From: Anisakis pegreffii
Taxonomy: Eukaryota > Nematoda > Chromadorea > Rhabditida > Anisakidae
Length of the DNA: 64,000 bases
Reading direction: 5' to 3'
Assembly (NCBI GenBank): GCA_035041965.1
Contig: JAPYMA010000160.1
Coordinates: 186,001 to 250,000 of the forward strand
Both the position numbers and the translations under genes were made by a program. Each line of letters opens with the position of its first letter. Position 1 is the first letter of the stretch. The notes under the pieces were generated by a model that saw only the letters and a program-made list of their open reading frames with translations, had not been told where the DNA came from and ran no database searches. Of the stretch, positions 23,601 to 37,656 are shown piece by piece.

Positions 23601-26600
23601 CAACGGAATTTTTATGAATTCCAGAGTTTGGCTGAAATTAATCAAGTGAACAATGCGACCTTCAGGGCATAGTCACTTGACATAGCGATAAATGACATTG
23701 GAATTTTGTCTTCCAAAAAAAAAGTTTGTAACATACATATGCAGTTAGCATCTCTTCAATGTAACGCCTTATATTTTGCGAAAAAAAAAACAAAGACTAA
23801 TTGCTATTTCATAAAATGAAGTAGAGAAATTATGTTTTAATTATGGTGTGAAAGCATGGCGACTGGTGATGGTAAAAGCGCTCTGATTTTAGGGTACACA
23901 AGAGTCATCGGAGTATTTCGCTGACGAAACGTACGATGAGGGAATTATTGTGAATGATCGAGGTGATATTTGGAATGAGGTCAGTGCGGTTTTATCGAGT
24001 GTTCAGGCGTTTTCTGTAAGCGACACGTCTGTTTGAAACAGAAAAATCTCTTCGAAAAGTTTTTTATTCCATAGCGTTTGTCTTATCAGTGACGTGCTAA
24101 AGAGTTCCTTTATTTGTTGAGATATGCATGGGTTTTGTTGTGTTTCTTCTATTCTATAAAAGTTGTCAATTGGAACGAAACCGTCCTGATGTCAGTGGTT
24201 CACAAAAGTGTTTTGCAGATAAACTTACCGTATTCATGTACATCGTTTTCGGTCACTTCGCAGTACGTTGTGATATGTCACGCGAAGAAGAAGAAAAAAC
24301 CACGTTATATGCAACTGCCGAATGTCGATAAAACGCAATGGATACCGATGAAAAATGATGCCGAGATGATACAAACAAATGGTTTGTTGTAAAAATTCTT
24401 CACCAACGGTTCTTAATTTCTTCAGTCGAGCAGATAAATGTAGTGGCTGTTTGTGGCAAGCATAGATGAAAATGAAATTATGAACGGTGAACACGAATGA
24501 AGGTTCAGATGAAGGAACATTGGTGTGGAGGATACATAAAGGAGTAGCTTATTCGCCATTGCCAAACGAAGCGAGCTGTTCACGTCCGTGTTCGTCGGCG
24601 TGGATGATGGCCGCGAACGAGGGTGGTGGTATCGTCGAGTGTGCGCTGACCCGTGAGACCGCTTGGTATACAACGAAAAATGGAGAGGTTAGTGAATTTG
24701 AGCTTATTTTTGAGAGAAGTATTTTTTTGAAACTCTCTTTTCCGTGCTTTGTTTTGTATTTTGATCGATTTTTGTTTTTGGTAAATCGTTTGTCTCTTTT
24801 GAATTGAATTCTATGCTTGTCATAGAGTGAATTGAGTAAATTCTAATGTTATGGAGTGTCTTTTTTGAGGTATATGTGCAATTACGTCTCCCCGAAATGG
24901 GCATACTGAGCCGTTGTGAGTCGGCCTGGTCGTTGGAGTGCATAACCGCAAGCGAGGTGGCCGTATGGGCTCTACAATCGAATACGGGTCGTTTGGTGGT
25001 GCGAGCTGGTCTGAAGCATTGCCCGCTCGGTTTGGATTGGGTGGAAATTGAGTCAGTTTCCATATGCGATTAGTCTGTCCACTTCACAGTGATCATGCTT
25101 ACTTGAAATTGATTCGAATGTTTATCGTTAGCTGAATAGCGATTTTCATTGAGAAGTTTAGAAGGCAATCATATTCGGAAAGTTATGAATTCTTAATGAT
25201 TAATTTTTGAGTGTGATTGGCGTACGGGGGAAGACGATGGCTGAGAAGACTTAGCAGTAGAAAGTTGGATTATTGAAATGATGATTTTTCAGTCCTGAAG
25301 GACCAAAGCGTCTATTGAGTATTTGCCTGTATGGACAAAGTGGTTGGGCGATTGACGAGAGTCGATCGTTATGGTTTACGAATGGTGTTGATTTTCGAAG
25401 TCCTTTTGGCACGTCTGGAGCGTGGCTTCAAGTATCTTTCATTTCATATTTCATTCTCACTCTCTTTGATTGTTAGTTTCATCATGAAACAGTGCGAACA
25501 ATTTAGGTGTGTCGTCCATGGGATGGTGCTGTTGACTCGAGTCGTTTGTACGCATTGAGGCCGTGCGTTCGAGTCTCATCACTGGGTGTGTTCGTATGTT
25601 TGTCACGAAGAATCTATTGGGCTTGTGACAAGAGTCCATTGAGTGGTCATCGTTTGCGACGTATTGTGCCGATGAAATTGGTCATTAACGACACTTTCGA
25701 AACACTTTCGGCCGGTTGTGTGGGCGCAAAAAATATTGGTGAGTGCATGAATATTTTGTTTGCAATTCATGACAACTAATTTGAAATCGTTTCATCGTTA
25801 CATCGTTTTATGAAATTCAAATCCTTCCACATTTGATACATCTGATTGATTCTTGTACACGAATCGCACACTGTCGCATCGTTCTCATTCCAGATGCGTT
25901 GACCGTATGCCGTAATAACGAAGTGTTCATCTATCGGTTGAAAAATCGCAACTTTTGCTCACTGCCCGCATTTCCATCATGCTACGGCTCGACGGTGTGT
26001 TTGCAAATAAACAATTTTGCTATTGTCATCGTTTTTGTGATGTTTTTATCAAAGTCGCGTATTCATTTCAGTTATTCGTATAGTCAAAGAATGATATCGA
26101 ATATTCTAAATTTATCAAATTCACTAAACGAAAATTTCTCCTGGTTCAATGAGTAAAATATAGCGAAATCATTCTCGACTGATCGTATTGATCGAAAATG
26201 CGCAAATGTGTGTTGTGTAAAGAGTTGTATTGGATAAGAAGAATGGGAATTGTTTTGCGAGAATCGTCAGATATCCTTAGCACAGGTCGTTATTATCTTG
26301 TGCTAGTTGCAGATGGTACAGTTGATCGCGTTGAACGCATCAGTGTACGTGTTGGACAGTTCAGGATGTATCTACATGAAGAGAAATTTGGGTGATGTGA
26401 CGCCGTTTGGATCCGAGTGGTTTGTTCTGAATACTGGAGATTGTGGTATATTCCATTGGTTGTTCTCTTTGCCAAGTCCCTAATTTTTTCCATATCGACT
26501 TAATGATTGATGTAAATGATTACAAGCGAAATGTTGTTCATTTTCGTTTGAGTTCATTTTTCGCACCAATAATACTTTATAAAAATCCCCCATCAGTATG

Positions 26601-27902
26601 GTATAAGCAAGTAAGAAAAGATTTGATACGATTTTTAGGCTCACCAATTGTATCATTCGCCGTAACAAACGTATCGATTTGGGTGTTGACAGCCGAAGCG
26701 AGTGTTTTCATGATGTCCACAGAAGACGGAAAAAACATTGATGAGACGTCGTTTGGCAGCAGTCGGAAACCAGAATGGATCAAAGTGAAGACACCGTTAG
26801 GCGGAGACGTCTCATTCGACCAGGTGTTCATTTTTTAAATATTTTTTTATGGAAATTAGTGAGATTGATATTGTTCATCGCAACGTCTATTAACGAGCTT
26901 GAGATGTATAGTATATTGTGAGAGGAATGGAAAGAAAATTTTCTAGTAAGATCATTAGTATCAACATGTTCTGAGTGATTGTAAACATTAATAAATATTC
27001 AGATTCGAGCATCTTGTTCCGGTATGTACGTTTGGTTGTTCTCAAGTGTGGCTGGGCGTCTGTGGGCCCGAAATTCAGTTTCAAAACAATCGCCTACTGG
27101 GAGATCATGGTCAGAGGTAAGTGTGGAACAAATTGTCCCTGTTAATGGCGAATGTCAGTGGTCTATATTTTGCATGCACTGTATATTTGGACTGGAATTG
27201 AAAAAGCAATACAGAAATCAGTGTATTGTGTTGACGAGTTTCTTGAGAATGCTATTTGCTGGTTGCATACACCGTGATTGTTTTTAGTAGTGTGTCTGTA
27301 TGTTTACCGTGCAAATTCATTCATTCAGCGGTTAGCGATAATTACTTTTAGTGTTCCTCTTACTTAATTTCAGCGATCAAATCGTCTTTTTTTGCAGTCT
27401 TGTGAGCAGTCTGGTCTTCGAGATTTGGCTATTGGCTGTAAAGTGGTGTGGTCGCTGACCACGAACGGTCAACTTTATCGATTACACGGGCTGGCCGCAG
27501 GGAATCCAGCTGGAAATTACTGGAAAGCAGTGCCGATACGAATGCGTGCCATTGCTGTGGACACTCGCGAGCATCTGTGGGGGATCGATCATGAGGGACG
27601 ATTGGTTTCACATACGGTTCGTGTTGGTTTTGTGTCGTTTCGATTGTATTACATAGATTACGGTTCTTTTTTAATGAATACGACACGTTAGGTTGAATTT
27701 GTGAAGAGCTTTTGATCGAAATTGAACTTGGAATCGATAATATTTTTGTGTTAAAGAGCTTTTGATCAGCTGGAGAACGTTATGTTAAATTCAGGTGGAA
27801 ATATATCCGCCGAAAGCGAATTGTTGTCTGAGTGCGCCGACAGATACTCAGATTATGTCGCCGGATTCGCTGGATAGTGTGGATGATTTCGTGTCTTATT
27901 GA
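17623..27902 (+). CDS. TECPR2: TECPR2 homologue (tectonin beta-propeller repeat protein 2)
   Basis: TECPR2 is a cytoplasmic scaffold for autophagy and ER export that binds ATG8-family proteins and trafficking complexes. I count 26 exons, starting 17623-17733, 18271-18407, 18632-18773, 18970-19104, 19603-19911 and ending 27003-27116, 27398-27616, 27795-27902. Every boundary is in phase and the sum is 1423 codons (1422 aa; human has 1411). Residues 1-475 form the WD-type propeller (IGDEYFAFGSDCGALFFFNR, MMAAGHKSGSIVLIRF, VEWSNDASKLFSADETGIIV). Residues about 476-853 are a low-complexity Ser/Glu/Asn linker with a KKAPGKKKKLS patch. Residues about 854-1422 carry tectonin repeats (GILSRCESAWSLECITASEV, GQSGWAIDESRSLWFTNGVD, ASVYVLDSSGCIYMKRN, DTREHLWGIDHEGRL). 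The ATG at 17623 is the only one supporting exon 1; no upstream homology was seen. Alternative assignments (HPS5, TECPR1) lack this WD-plus-C-terminal-tectonin layout. Confidence 0.92.
17881..17909. repeat. AT-rich perfect palindrome in TECPR2 intron 1
   Basis: Arms attaaaccaatt and aattggtttaat (12 bp each) flank a 5-nt loop. It sits inside a degenerate GATTAAAT-rich tract from about 17830 to 17995. Confidence 0.85.
19298..19443. mobile_element. MITE-like inverted-repeat element, copy 1
   Basis: About 145 bp in TECPR2 intron 4. The left end (ccggtcaatatgcctaatga, continuing cactttgcctaac) is the near-perfect reverse complement of the right end (gttaggcaaaatgtctttag, continuing gcagattgaccagt), giving TIRs of about 35 bp. 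The centre reads ttaatggatatttcgcctaa followed by taggcaaact. It has no coding capacity and the same structure as 60047-60173. Confidence 0.8.
22080..22230. repeat. Degenerate AT-rich minisatellite in TECPR2 intron 10
   Basis: About 150 bp of repeated GATAAATAATGATA / GATAAGTGATAAATAA-like units of 9-14 bp, with many variants. Confidence 0.75.
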
Positions 27903-30900
27903 TTGATTATGATAGATGAGATTTGGTATGGGAATGGTTTGCATGCAAAATATGTGTGAAAATTACAATGGTGATTTGATTTACCAGTCGTCTTTGTCAT
28001 AGTCTACGTGCATGAAGCTGTTCCATTGGTCGCATTTGTTTTCCTTTTGTATTGAACATTATACTTTTCAATTGCCTTTCAGGTTGTTTCATATCACTCA
28101 TAATTTTACTTTTAACATTGCGATTGCGTGTTTTTTTAGAAACTTTCAGCATTTACATGTTTGTTAATCGCTCACTTTTCCGAGCGGCGAGCTTCCGTTA
28201 TTTTGCAATGTTTGTGTGCTTTTATGTGCTAGTTTCTGAGAAATTCCAGTGTATGCTAGTGGCTGTCTTATGAGGTGTTATAACTTATTGATGTTCTGAG
28301 CTCAGTAGTAAAGCCTTGTGTTTGGATGCTCTACCTGGAACGTGGTGCTTTCCGAGAGTACTTACTGGATGTTTTGTATCGCAATTTGTTTTTTCATTTC
28401 TTTCTGCTGATATTATAATCGTTTCATCGCTGTGATAAATCGTGTACGGTTCGGTTCGTGTTTTACTTACAATCAGTTAATATTACTTCAATTATTTATG
28501 GAATCACGATCATTCGAGTTACCGATGTGTTTGTATGTTGTGTTAATCAATGGAATTGTTGTTATTGTAATTCTCGTGCTCGTAATCGATATCATTGTTA
28601 AATCATATCATAGTGGTCATTGTTAATGTTACGATGATTTGTTCTGTGTGATTTCGTGTGTTGAAATGCGTCCCTGTGTGAAACTACGTGTAAAAGTAAA
28701 AGTATTATCGGAAATCAGTGTTGTGTTTAGCCAGGAATGCACTACAATGAACAGCACTAGCCTATTCTCATTAGAATATTTGATACTTTAGTTTTAAGGC
28801 TTTAAAGTTTAAGGTTGCAGCGGGGAAATCGGCGCGGTGAATTTGTGAGTGACTGAATCGCTTTGTTATGCGAATTGCGCAAAACTTCTTCGATGGGCGA
28901 TTAAATTTGAAGACATTTCTTCTGACGGTCTTATGAATACTATCCCAAGAGTTTTATTCGGGTTTTGTCTAAAGTTTCGAAATCGATTCATTTCGTTTCT
29001 TTGAACTTCCATTTGGGTATAATGCGGGATTCGATAGGATCGGTATTGATAATCTGATTTATTGGATTGATCATCTATGCATTCAGTATTCAACAGGGTT
29101 TTTGATGATCTCCAATTGGCAACAATTCGATCATCCGAACAATTTGATCATCCCGTCGAAGTATAATTATGTGGTTAATTAGAGTAATTGAAAAATAGAA
29201 GTAAAGAGAAACTGCAATTTTTTTAAAGCAGTTTTCTAAAATCCAGTTCTACGTGAGAGCGCATTCATTTCTCATTGATATTACAGTTTCTGGTTGGATT
29301 TATTGGCTTGTGAAGAATCAAACAATCACACGAAGCAGCTAGGCACAGGTATTGTTTACTTAAACATTTCATCTTGTTCGTATAAAATTCAGTGCTGTTC
29401 ACAATTCATCGAGCAATTACTCTGCTTACTTCATCGACAGCTATACGATTATTTCCCAGATGACCACCATATGTCTGGCATTTTTGCCGTCAATCAATCA
29501 TTCATTTCGACATTCAGCACGTTAAATTGTTAACGAGGAAGCGATAACGTTCAATTCTGATGATTGACTGGGAAGAGCTGAATGTTTCGAGAATCCGAAT
29601 GAAAGACGAACTGCTGCTGCTGCTTTAGTTTCCTCTTGATTTCTGGGTAATTTCAGGCGGAAGGCAATGAATACTGCAGCAGTACAAAGTATCATCCGGT
29701 TTCAGTTCGATCGTGAACGTTTTTTAGGCTCTAATATTTCATAATTCATAATATTTCTATAATATTTCATCAAGCTATAATCTTTCATCAACAATATTAA
29801 TCATCCCATTCATTCTTTTAACAATTCATCAATAAACTCTAGTGCTCGCCGATGAGAATTGCATCGGAAAGGTACCACCTCTTCTCTTTGATATTTGTGT
29901 TTGCTTTCGTTTGGTTTGTAAGCAAATTGGATTTACAGACGTGATGTATACCTAGAATTGAGTTCGCATGTTTGTTTATCTGTGCCCAGATGAAGTATTC
30001 TATAATTTATACATTGCATACTCCATTCAACAATCACACCAATTAGCAGCTTTCAGTTACTGCCAGTCGTTTTGAATCGCTACGTTTCAAATCCCACATT
30101 TTCACCTACTTATTCTTTATATCAACAACGCACATCTTGTACTCGATCCTTGAAATTTCTTTATTACCCATCAATTTTCATCCAGCATTCTGTTCAGAAC
30201 CAGCATGGATCTCTTCAGGCCGGACTACAATTTCCTCTAGATAGCATTTTGCTGATAGATGCATATGTTGAATGTTCATCCATGTTGAATAACCACATGG
30301 AAGTGTGCAGTTCTGCATGAAAACGATTTAATTGACTTTGATCTGTTTGTTTAATTTGATCCAATCTTTTTTTGCATACATATGAAATCATGATTGAATG
30401 ATGGCACTACCATAAAATATAGCTTATTATCAACTGAAACATAAAATATGAGTTATTATCAACTAAAACATTTCCATCTCGCAAGAGAAATCGCCCCTTG
30501 ACTCAATCAACGCTCTAGCTAATAACATTCATCCAGTTAAAAATTACTCGGCACAATTGAGTAATTAATATCTCTGACGGACGATGTTTTTTTTCATTCG
30601 CTGTTGTGATATTATTCATTTATGTTCATCATTGTGGCATTCAAAAGTAATTGACATATTGACATATTGATATATCAAAATTGACATATTCATTAAGAGA
30701 AGAGATTCTGACATTTTTGAATGCCAGAACCATTTTTAATACCTCTTCTCATTCACCAAAATAACATCAAATCCACGAGACACTCCTTGCATTGAAGTCA
30801 AAAGCGATTCCTTGCAAGATTTGAACTTATCAATAGTTCAATCGTCACTTGTCATCGTTCAGATGACATCAATTTTGATCACCCAAATCAATTCCAGTCA

Positions 30901-32989
30901 CTCGCTCAGCTGAACATGTTGCAATCGATACCTCAAAGATCAGTCTCGAATCATGAACGGCTAGAGTATATCCCACCATATTGATGACTAGCTCAACGAG
31001 CAGACGAATGTTATTTCCGTGGATGATTATGATATTTGTTGAGTAAAGAGCATAACGTTATGCAAACACTACCGTGTGATTGCATCATTACAACATTTCC
31101 GAAATTCCATATCAACAGTCATCGTTGGTTGTTTAGAATGATAAAGTGCGTCAATTCCAAATTAATCACTACACATTCGGTGCCTCACACGATAGATAGG
31201 TTTCTGTTAAGTTAATATGTGACAAATTCAACTTTACAGATCTCAAAATTAATTAACTTAACAGAAGTTGCTTATTTTGAATTCAAACAGTATCTAATTC
31301 AAATATTCAAATAAGATTCCTAAGGATCCTTTTAGATAAATTTTATTCACTATCAGACAAATTGATTTGACTTCATCGTCACGGATGTAGATTCCTCTAA
31401 CAATAAGCTTTTTGCATTCAAATCCGGGGTTGCCGATTGAAGAATTAATGTACTATGCAATTATGGTTGCGGTTATCAAAAAACCACACTCCAATTGTAC
31501 TGGATAGACAGTAATGGTACTGGAATGCTGGTAAGCTTGCGTCGTAGAACAACCCTTGAACTATAATGGACATTTTTGTAGCAAAATTATTCATCGATGT
31601 GATTATTCTTCGAAAATGTGTGAATTAGAATCTTTTCAGTTAATTCAATCGAATTGTGTAACACTCAAAAAAAACATGATATCTGTTGACTTTACGATTC
31701 TGTTGATATGTTTCGATTTGAGCAGAAATTTTATGCCACCATTCTTGAGAGTTTATTCGGAAAAAATGTCAAAGCAAATGCTGATCGTACTAGTTTATTT
31801 CCTCAGCTAGTTCTATCATTTGCTGAGTAAATATGATCAAAACTTTTTTTGCGTCTGACGTTAGACGGTATTCACTTGCTTCGACAGATCTTCATGCGGA
31901 GACGTTGTTGTGCGTTCTCGCCGTACTTTTTGGTGATCTCAACGAATATTTCGTTTAATTTCGTTTCCATTTGAATATTCAGTAAAATAATGCATGATTT
32001 TGGATTCTATACTATAATAATATGATGTTTCCATATTTGCGTCAATTCTCGCAAAACATGCTTCAAACTTGTCTCATTAAACATCCACTTACTAGAGTTT
32101 CGCATCGTCAGCGATTCCCTTCAAGCAGCGCTTTTCATTGTCATTTCAGACCAAAATATCGCTTACGTGCGCTACTCTCGGTTCATGAATTGATTATTCA
32201 TGAATTATTAACAACCATCTCAACTCGAACTGCTGTCACTAGTTCTGACACCAATCCCTCATTGAGTAAGCACACTTAAAGGCTCTTCATATATGTTGAA
32301 AGGAGTAGAAGTGACGACCGCTTGCGATCGAATGATACCTTAGGTAGCAAATAAGATTTATTCAATCAATCAATATCTGATATGAAGTATGTTTGTTCAC
32401 TCACCTGAGCTCGCTATAGAGCAAACCAACCAACCAACCAACATCTTTGTACCTTTCAATGTTTATTTAATTACACACAGAGAAAATACTTCCTGATCAA
32501 ATTCTCAGATGAATGATAAGTCAGCTCAGGATTACTACTTGATTCGTTGTGAACATTGCTGTATCTGTAAGCATCTTAAGAAACATCTTAAGAAACTCGA
32601 ACTGATCTACTGAGAAGAACTTTTACAGAGGATTTTCAGTTAGGACCGATTAAGTTTCCATTGGATGCTTTACAATGCAAAGAAGTTCCTTTTTCGATCA
32701 ACTGTGAACGGCTCGAGCAAAAAGCAACGAGGAAATTCAATTGCAACTGAATGACTCCAACATCCGGGCCACATTACAATGGCAAATACACGAACAACTT
32801 CGACAATGAGTTGAACAAGATCTTATTGCTAACGAAAACTGGTTATAATAAGACTCTGACTAACGATTCTAAATCGAACAAATCATTCGTAATAACTTTG
32901 CACAACAGTCCATACAACATCAAGTAGCAATTACCCGCTTGAATACAATGCGTCAGAGCATAAAACATAAAACATGTGTTATCAACTCT
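27903..32989. other. Intergenic region, nothing recognised
   Basis: About 5.1 kb between the TECPR2 stop and the next gene. The first part is T-rich and probably includes the TECPR2 3' UTR. ORFs at 28052-28273, 29294-29533, 31556-31810 and 32022-32279 (+) have no recognised domain and no convincing splicing. Contains a 29-bp tandem duplication and a short (CCAA)n run near 32428-32445. Confidence 0.5.
30411..30468. repeat. 29-bp tandem duplication
   Basis: Two adjacent copies (30411-30439 and 30440-30468) of a unit starting cataaaatat and ending tatcaactgaaa or tatcaactaaaa, with a few substitutions. Confidence 0.85.
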
Positions 32990-34907
32990 ATGATCAATTT
33001 AATCGTTTTTTGCAATTTATTTATTTCATTAGCAATTACGGCTGATTACGAGTTTATGTTTCTACCTTATCACAAGCATCACGAATATCATATCCTTCTT
33101 CCTTTATATCCTTCTTTACGCACAGCTGATGATATCAGTGCAGGATACGGTCAGTATTCATGGAATTTTACTTTTGATATCGATTTGGTGAGCATAGAGG
33201 TGTGATTTTATTAGAATAAATTTCGGCGATGCGATATGATGTTTGATGTGGTTTGATGCGACTGATATTAGTATTAGGCGTGATATGTTTTTGATCATTT
33301 CATCATACTGGTGATCATCTTGAGGTGTTATGCACACAGAATTTGCAACAAAATAAAAACTTCATTATATCAGGTGATCGCGATAAATTTCATTTCGAAT
33401 TTGCCGTCAACGATCTCCAGAATTCAGCCGAATTATTTTTGAGTGGTTTCGTTTGAGATGGCTGCAGCATCGTACATACGTCCTGAACAATATCAGCATG
33501 GTACCATTGGCACTTTCATTGGATCAACGTTAGAGGGTTAGAATTTTCGACATTGCTGAACTCATCCGCATGCAAACTGTCCTTGCATAGATCTTACTGG
33601 ATTGATAATTATCATCTTCGGCTCATTGAATCGGGACTTTGGTTAATAAAAAAATTTCTTGAGATCAATCATTTTCACTGTTGGAGACATGAGTGATTTC
33701 AGGTGCCGGCTCAGGTTTCATTCGATGTGTGTACACGGCAAAGAATACTGTCAATGCTACAGTTACTCTTCTGTAAGTCTGTTTTGACACGACAATATTA
33801 TTCTCCAAATCCCTTAGGGTCTAGGGCCAATACCAAGAGCATCCAATTCGTATCCAATCATCCGAACTCAAATTCACCTTATTTTGACCATATTTCTTGC
33901 TAAGTGATCACTGCAAAGCATTTGTATCAATGGCACTTATATTTTTGAGTGCACTGAGAGATGTTTAACGAGTTTGTTCAGTTTCTGCTCAATATAACCA
34001 CTAACTAAGTTACTCCGTCGAAATTCGTTGTCTCTACTGCAGTCTTCAGTTGCTTCAATTCCGCAGATGTCCACTAACCTTTCGGCTAGCACTTTATTTA
34101 CAGATGTGAGAAAACGCAAGGTTGCTGTGAGCATGGCTGCTGTCCAAAGGACCAATTCTGGTGGGTTGTTGCTTACATTGCTCTAATTAAAGCGGTACAC
34201 TCTGGTCACTTTATGAACAGTGATTACTGCTATATGAAGACTGCAAGCTGTGCTAGCATGCCTTCTCTCATTTTAATGTTAGGATCCCAGTTCAATGAGC
34301 TGAACCAAATGTCAATAGATAGACGTGTTTATTGGCAAATCTCAAATGAACAGTCATCTCTCACGTAACCACTCATGAGACAGTCTCCACTGCTTCGAAC
34401 ACACTCCAAAAGTGAGTCAGCAGTCAAGCGGTGTAAGCAGTGAATTGTTTACGAGTGATCTTTCAGGATGGCAGGTGTTTTCGTGCTGTTGGGATTCGTA
34501 CTATTAGTGTTCGTCGTCGGTGCATGTGTTGTGTTCGTTTGTTATTGGCGTTCAAAAACTGAACAACGCAAAGAAATGCAAAAAGAATACGAATACAACA
34601 CTTCTTATGGATCACAGGTGCAATCTTCTAACTTATATCAACCCTTGAAAAACTGAAGTAAACGTTGTTTAGCTGAAGATTTCCATAGAGCAATGAAATT
34701 GTCTATCATAAGTTTAGCTTGATACGTACTTGTAAACAGCATATGAGCGTGAATTTATTAGGGTGATTATAAGTGTACGAGATAAATATGTCTGTCTAGT
34801 TTGGAACATATCCTGGCGGTGGTACGTATCCCGGCGGAGGTATGTATCCTGGTGGATATCCTGGAGCGTATTCAACCTACGGACCCGCAGGACAACCACG
34901 ATACTGA
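32990..34907 (+). CDS. Single-pass type I membrane protein with Gly/Tyr/Pro-rich cytoplasmic tail
   Basis: I do not recognise the family. Five exons (32990-33187, 33340-33445, 33703-33772, 34467-34617, 34800-34907) join in phase to 211 codons (210 aa). Residues 1-18 (MINLIVFCNLFISLAITA) form a signal peptide. The roughly 105-residue ectodomain contains sequons NFT and NAT and a repeated aromatic pattern (SWNFTFDIDL, DKFHFEFAVNDL), suggesting a small beta-sandwich. One transmembrane helix follows (VFVLLGFVLLVFVVGACVVF), then basic RSKTEQRKE and a tail with GTYPGGG-type repeats ending GPAGQPRY. An in-frame ATG at 32948 would add 14 residues, but the start at 32990 gives a cleaner signal peptide. 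The tail resembles PGG/PGY low-complexity tails of small worm membrane proteins. A role in signalling or scaffolding is only a guess. Confidence 0.75.
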
Positions 34908-34996
34908 TTTTATAAATTGTTCGATTGAGCCATTCACTGTCTATTGTTTGTATACGTGTTGTACAAATCTGAACACTTTCGTTTCATCAATCAGCA

Positions 34997-35002
34997 AATA
35001 AA
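34997..35002 (+). terminator. AATAAA polyadenylation signal
   Basis: A canonical hexamer lies 90 nt after the stop codon of the membrane-protein gene, on the same strand, giving a short 3' UTR typical of nematodes. Confidence 0.7.
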
Positions 35003-37656
35003 AATATTTCATGACAGCTATTTGTGTTCATTGACGAGTTACATTTCATAACATTTAACTCAAAAGGCATCGAAAAATCTTCCGAAGGGTCTTTTTTTTT
35101 AAACAAACTCATTCCACTCATTTGATCCTCATCCTAAAAAGGTATTTTAAGACTCATTGCGACTTTCCATTGCGGATGCCATCGTTTTTTTCATAGCAAA
35201 TAAAGAGTTGCAATCGCACTTCAGTGAAAACCCCACTTTCGGTTATTTCACACCAGCCTTACTACAATGTTAAGCCATGAATCGTAGACATATATTTTGA
35301 TGCAATAATGCGACGGACGGCAAGCTGGTCGAAAGAACATCTGCTACCGGTCCAACGTCAACATCTTTAAAGGTGAATGCAATTTTCATAAGATGATATC
35401 CATCCAGCGTATGTGCAGTGTTATCGAACGGTGGTAAATGCTATCGAGTAAAACTCAAGAACATGGCAGAAGCACAAGTATGAAGAAATTGAGATAGCTT
35501 CAGATATATTTCGAGCCCATCTGAAAATTTTCTTACTGTACACGCCAGAGAAAGACAGCCCACGGATTGGTACTCAGTGCATACCTCGCCTAGAGTATTC
35601 CATTTCACGGTATTTATGGTTGTTATAAGAGAAGTTTGAAAGTGTAATTAAAAGTTCAGAGAGCACGATTGCGGTGAACGATAAAAGGCTGGAGTTTCCA
35701 CTGGATTACGGGTGTTACATCAACTGATTTCTTTCATTACGACAGATCCTGGTTGAAATGGCACTGAATACTGCCGCACTTGCGACTTCCTTATAACATT
35801 TTGGAACATTTGTATTCGAAAGTTTTTTTTTCGATTCGAAGGGAAATTCGAAGGTTGCTGACGATACGGAAATGATTTGATGAATTATTTAAGTGTTTTG
35901 CAGCAAAGCAAGTTCTCTGATCGTTTTCTCGTTAAGAAATTGCTTCGAACATTCAATATGTTCGTTATCATTACTGCAAACACGTAACATATTTCGAATG
36001 ATGTAATTTTGTGTCCAATAATCTTCAGTGATCATTTATGATGTGCTCAAATTCATCAGTACTCCTCAGTAGATTGCGGCCAGCCCATATTGCTTGCTAG
36101 TGTAGAGAATTTTTTAATGGTGCATTACGCTCACAATCAGTTTTTTTTCACTGGTGACACTTAGAAATGCCAATTCAGTATGATCGTCGACCAATTCCAA
36201 GAAATAGTTAGGCGTTCAATATCACATAATTGCGTGCAGTCATACCGTAGATGCGTGTTTTAAGACGTCTTTGAAATCGGTGGTGATTGAGTCAATCCCT
36301 TGGTAACGCTTAGAGAATGTTTTAATGCCCGCAGATGGAATGAATGCTGCTATTCTTAGCATCAGCTTAGTAATGCAGTTAAGTATGATTGAAAATGCAA
36401 AAAGTAGAAATCAAGACGGTTTGTTGATACTGAAAGCATTAATTTCGGTTGTTCCTATACACTCCTAGTCGTCGTCAGTTGTCATAGTAACACGGATTTA
36501 ACACTTTAATGATATCCCCAACCACTTTCATAACTGATACTCCAACATCGTCTACGTTACTAATTAGACGCCTAAACAATGAGATTCACGACTGAATGCA
36601 CACCTTGGAGAATTTCAAACGTAATTTAGCCTGCTGCATCGGATGTTAATTCTGATCACTGCAAACACATTACTTTGCGAAATCAGATTGCGAAACGACT
36701 CACTCATGCATTCACTTGTTTGCGATACAGAAGATATCTCATTTATTTCCTTATGAAAGATGATATTTCTTTGGTTTATTCCGTGCGTTTTCAAGACTAA
36801 AATTCGTTCAGGTCTGCTCTCCAGGTGCCATTGCCAGATCTCAGCGCGAGATTCATTCAGATGATTTATGCATCACTTTGCGTGTGAATATTTGCCGGCA
36901 TGCAAATGAACCAACCATTTCAATGGTGCTCACAAATTAGTGTTTCAATCTGTAACGTTCACATGACATTGTTGCGTAACAAAAGTGTTCGATCACCTCA
37001 TGACTTATAATGGAGTACACTTTCAAGCAGAGTATACTCGCAACTTTTGAGAAGCGCACGAAATCCCGTCTCGTTGGAGATGGCGGCTGGTTTTTTGCGT
37101 TGGAAATTCAAGAAGCCATTGGTTGACGGCTCTTTAGAGCTGCTTAAAAACACCTCGATTTGTTCATAATGGCTTATGCAAGCATAGTAAATGAGGGATA
37201 GATTTGCAACGAAATTAGTGATACGTTACATCAGAAGGCATCAATTTAGTAGATCGAAAATTTCTCCACATCACATCGATATGTACTTATAATTTTCTAT
37301 GCAAGATGTTTTTTGATCTGTTGAGATTTGTATTAGATCATCCTTGCTTCATCGACCTCAGAGACCTTTTCAAAATGTCACTCTTCGTACCGAAGCAAAT
37401 GTCATAATGAATTCATGTGGGTACCTCTAATTCAAATAGATTCTAAGCATTTTCAATTGATAATTTTAAACAAACTATTTTCTACGCTACACTTCCTCCT
37501 TCTGCGCTACAATTCTTTCCCTTGGTGGGCGAAGTTTCAAATAAAACATGTGACGAGAATGACCTAAACGTTTGAATTGTTTGCTCAATGTGATCCAATA
37601 CGACTGAATCACACATCAATGACATTCAGAAATTCTACGGAAGTTATTTTTCCGGC

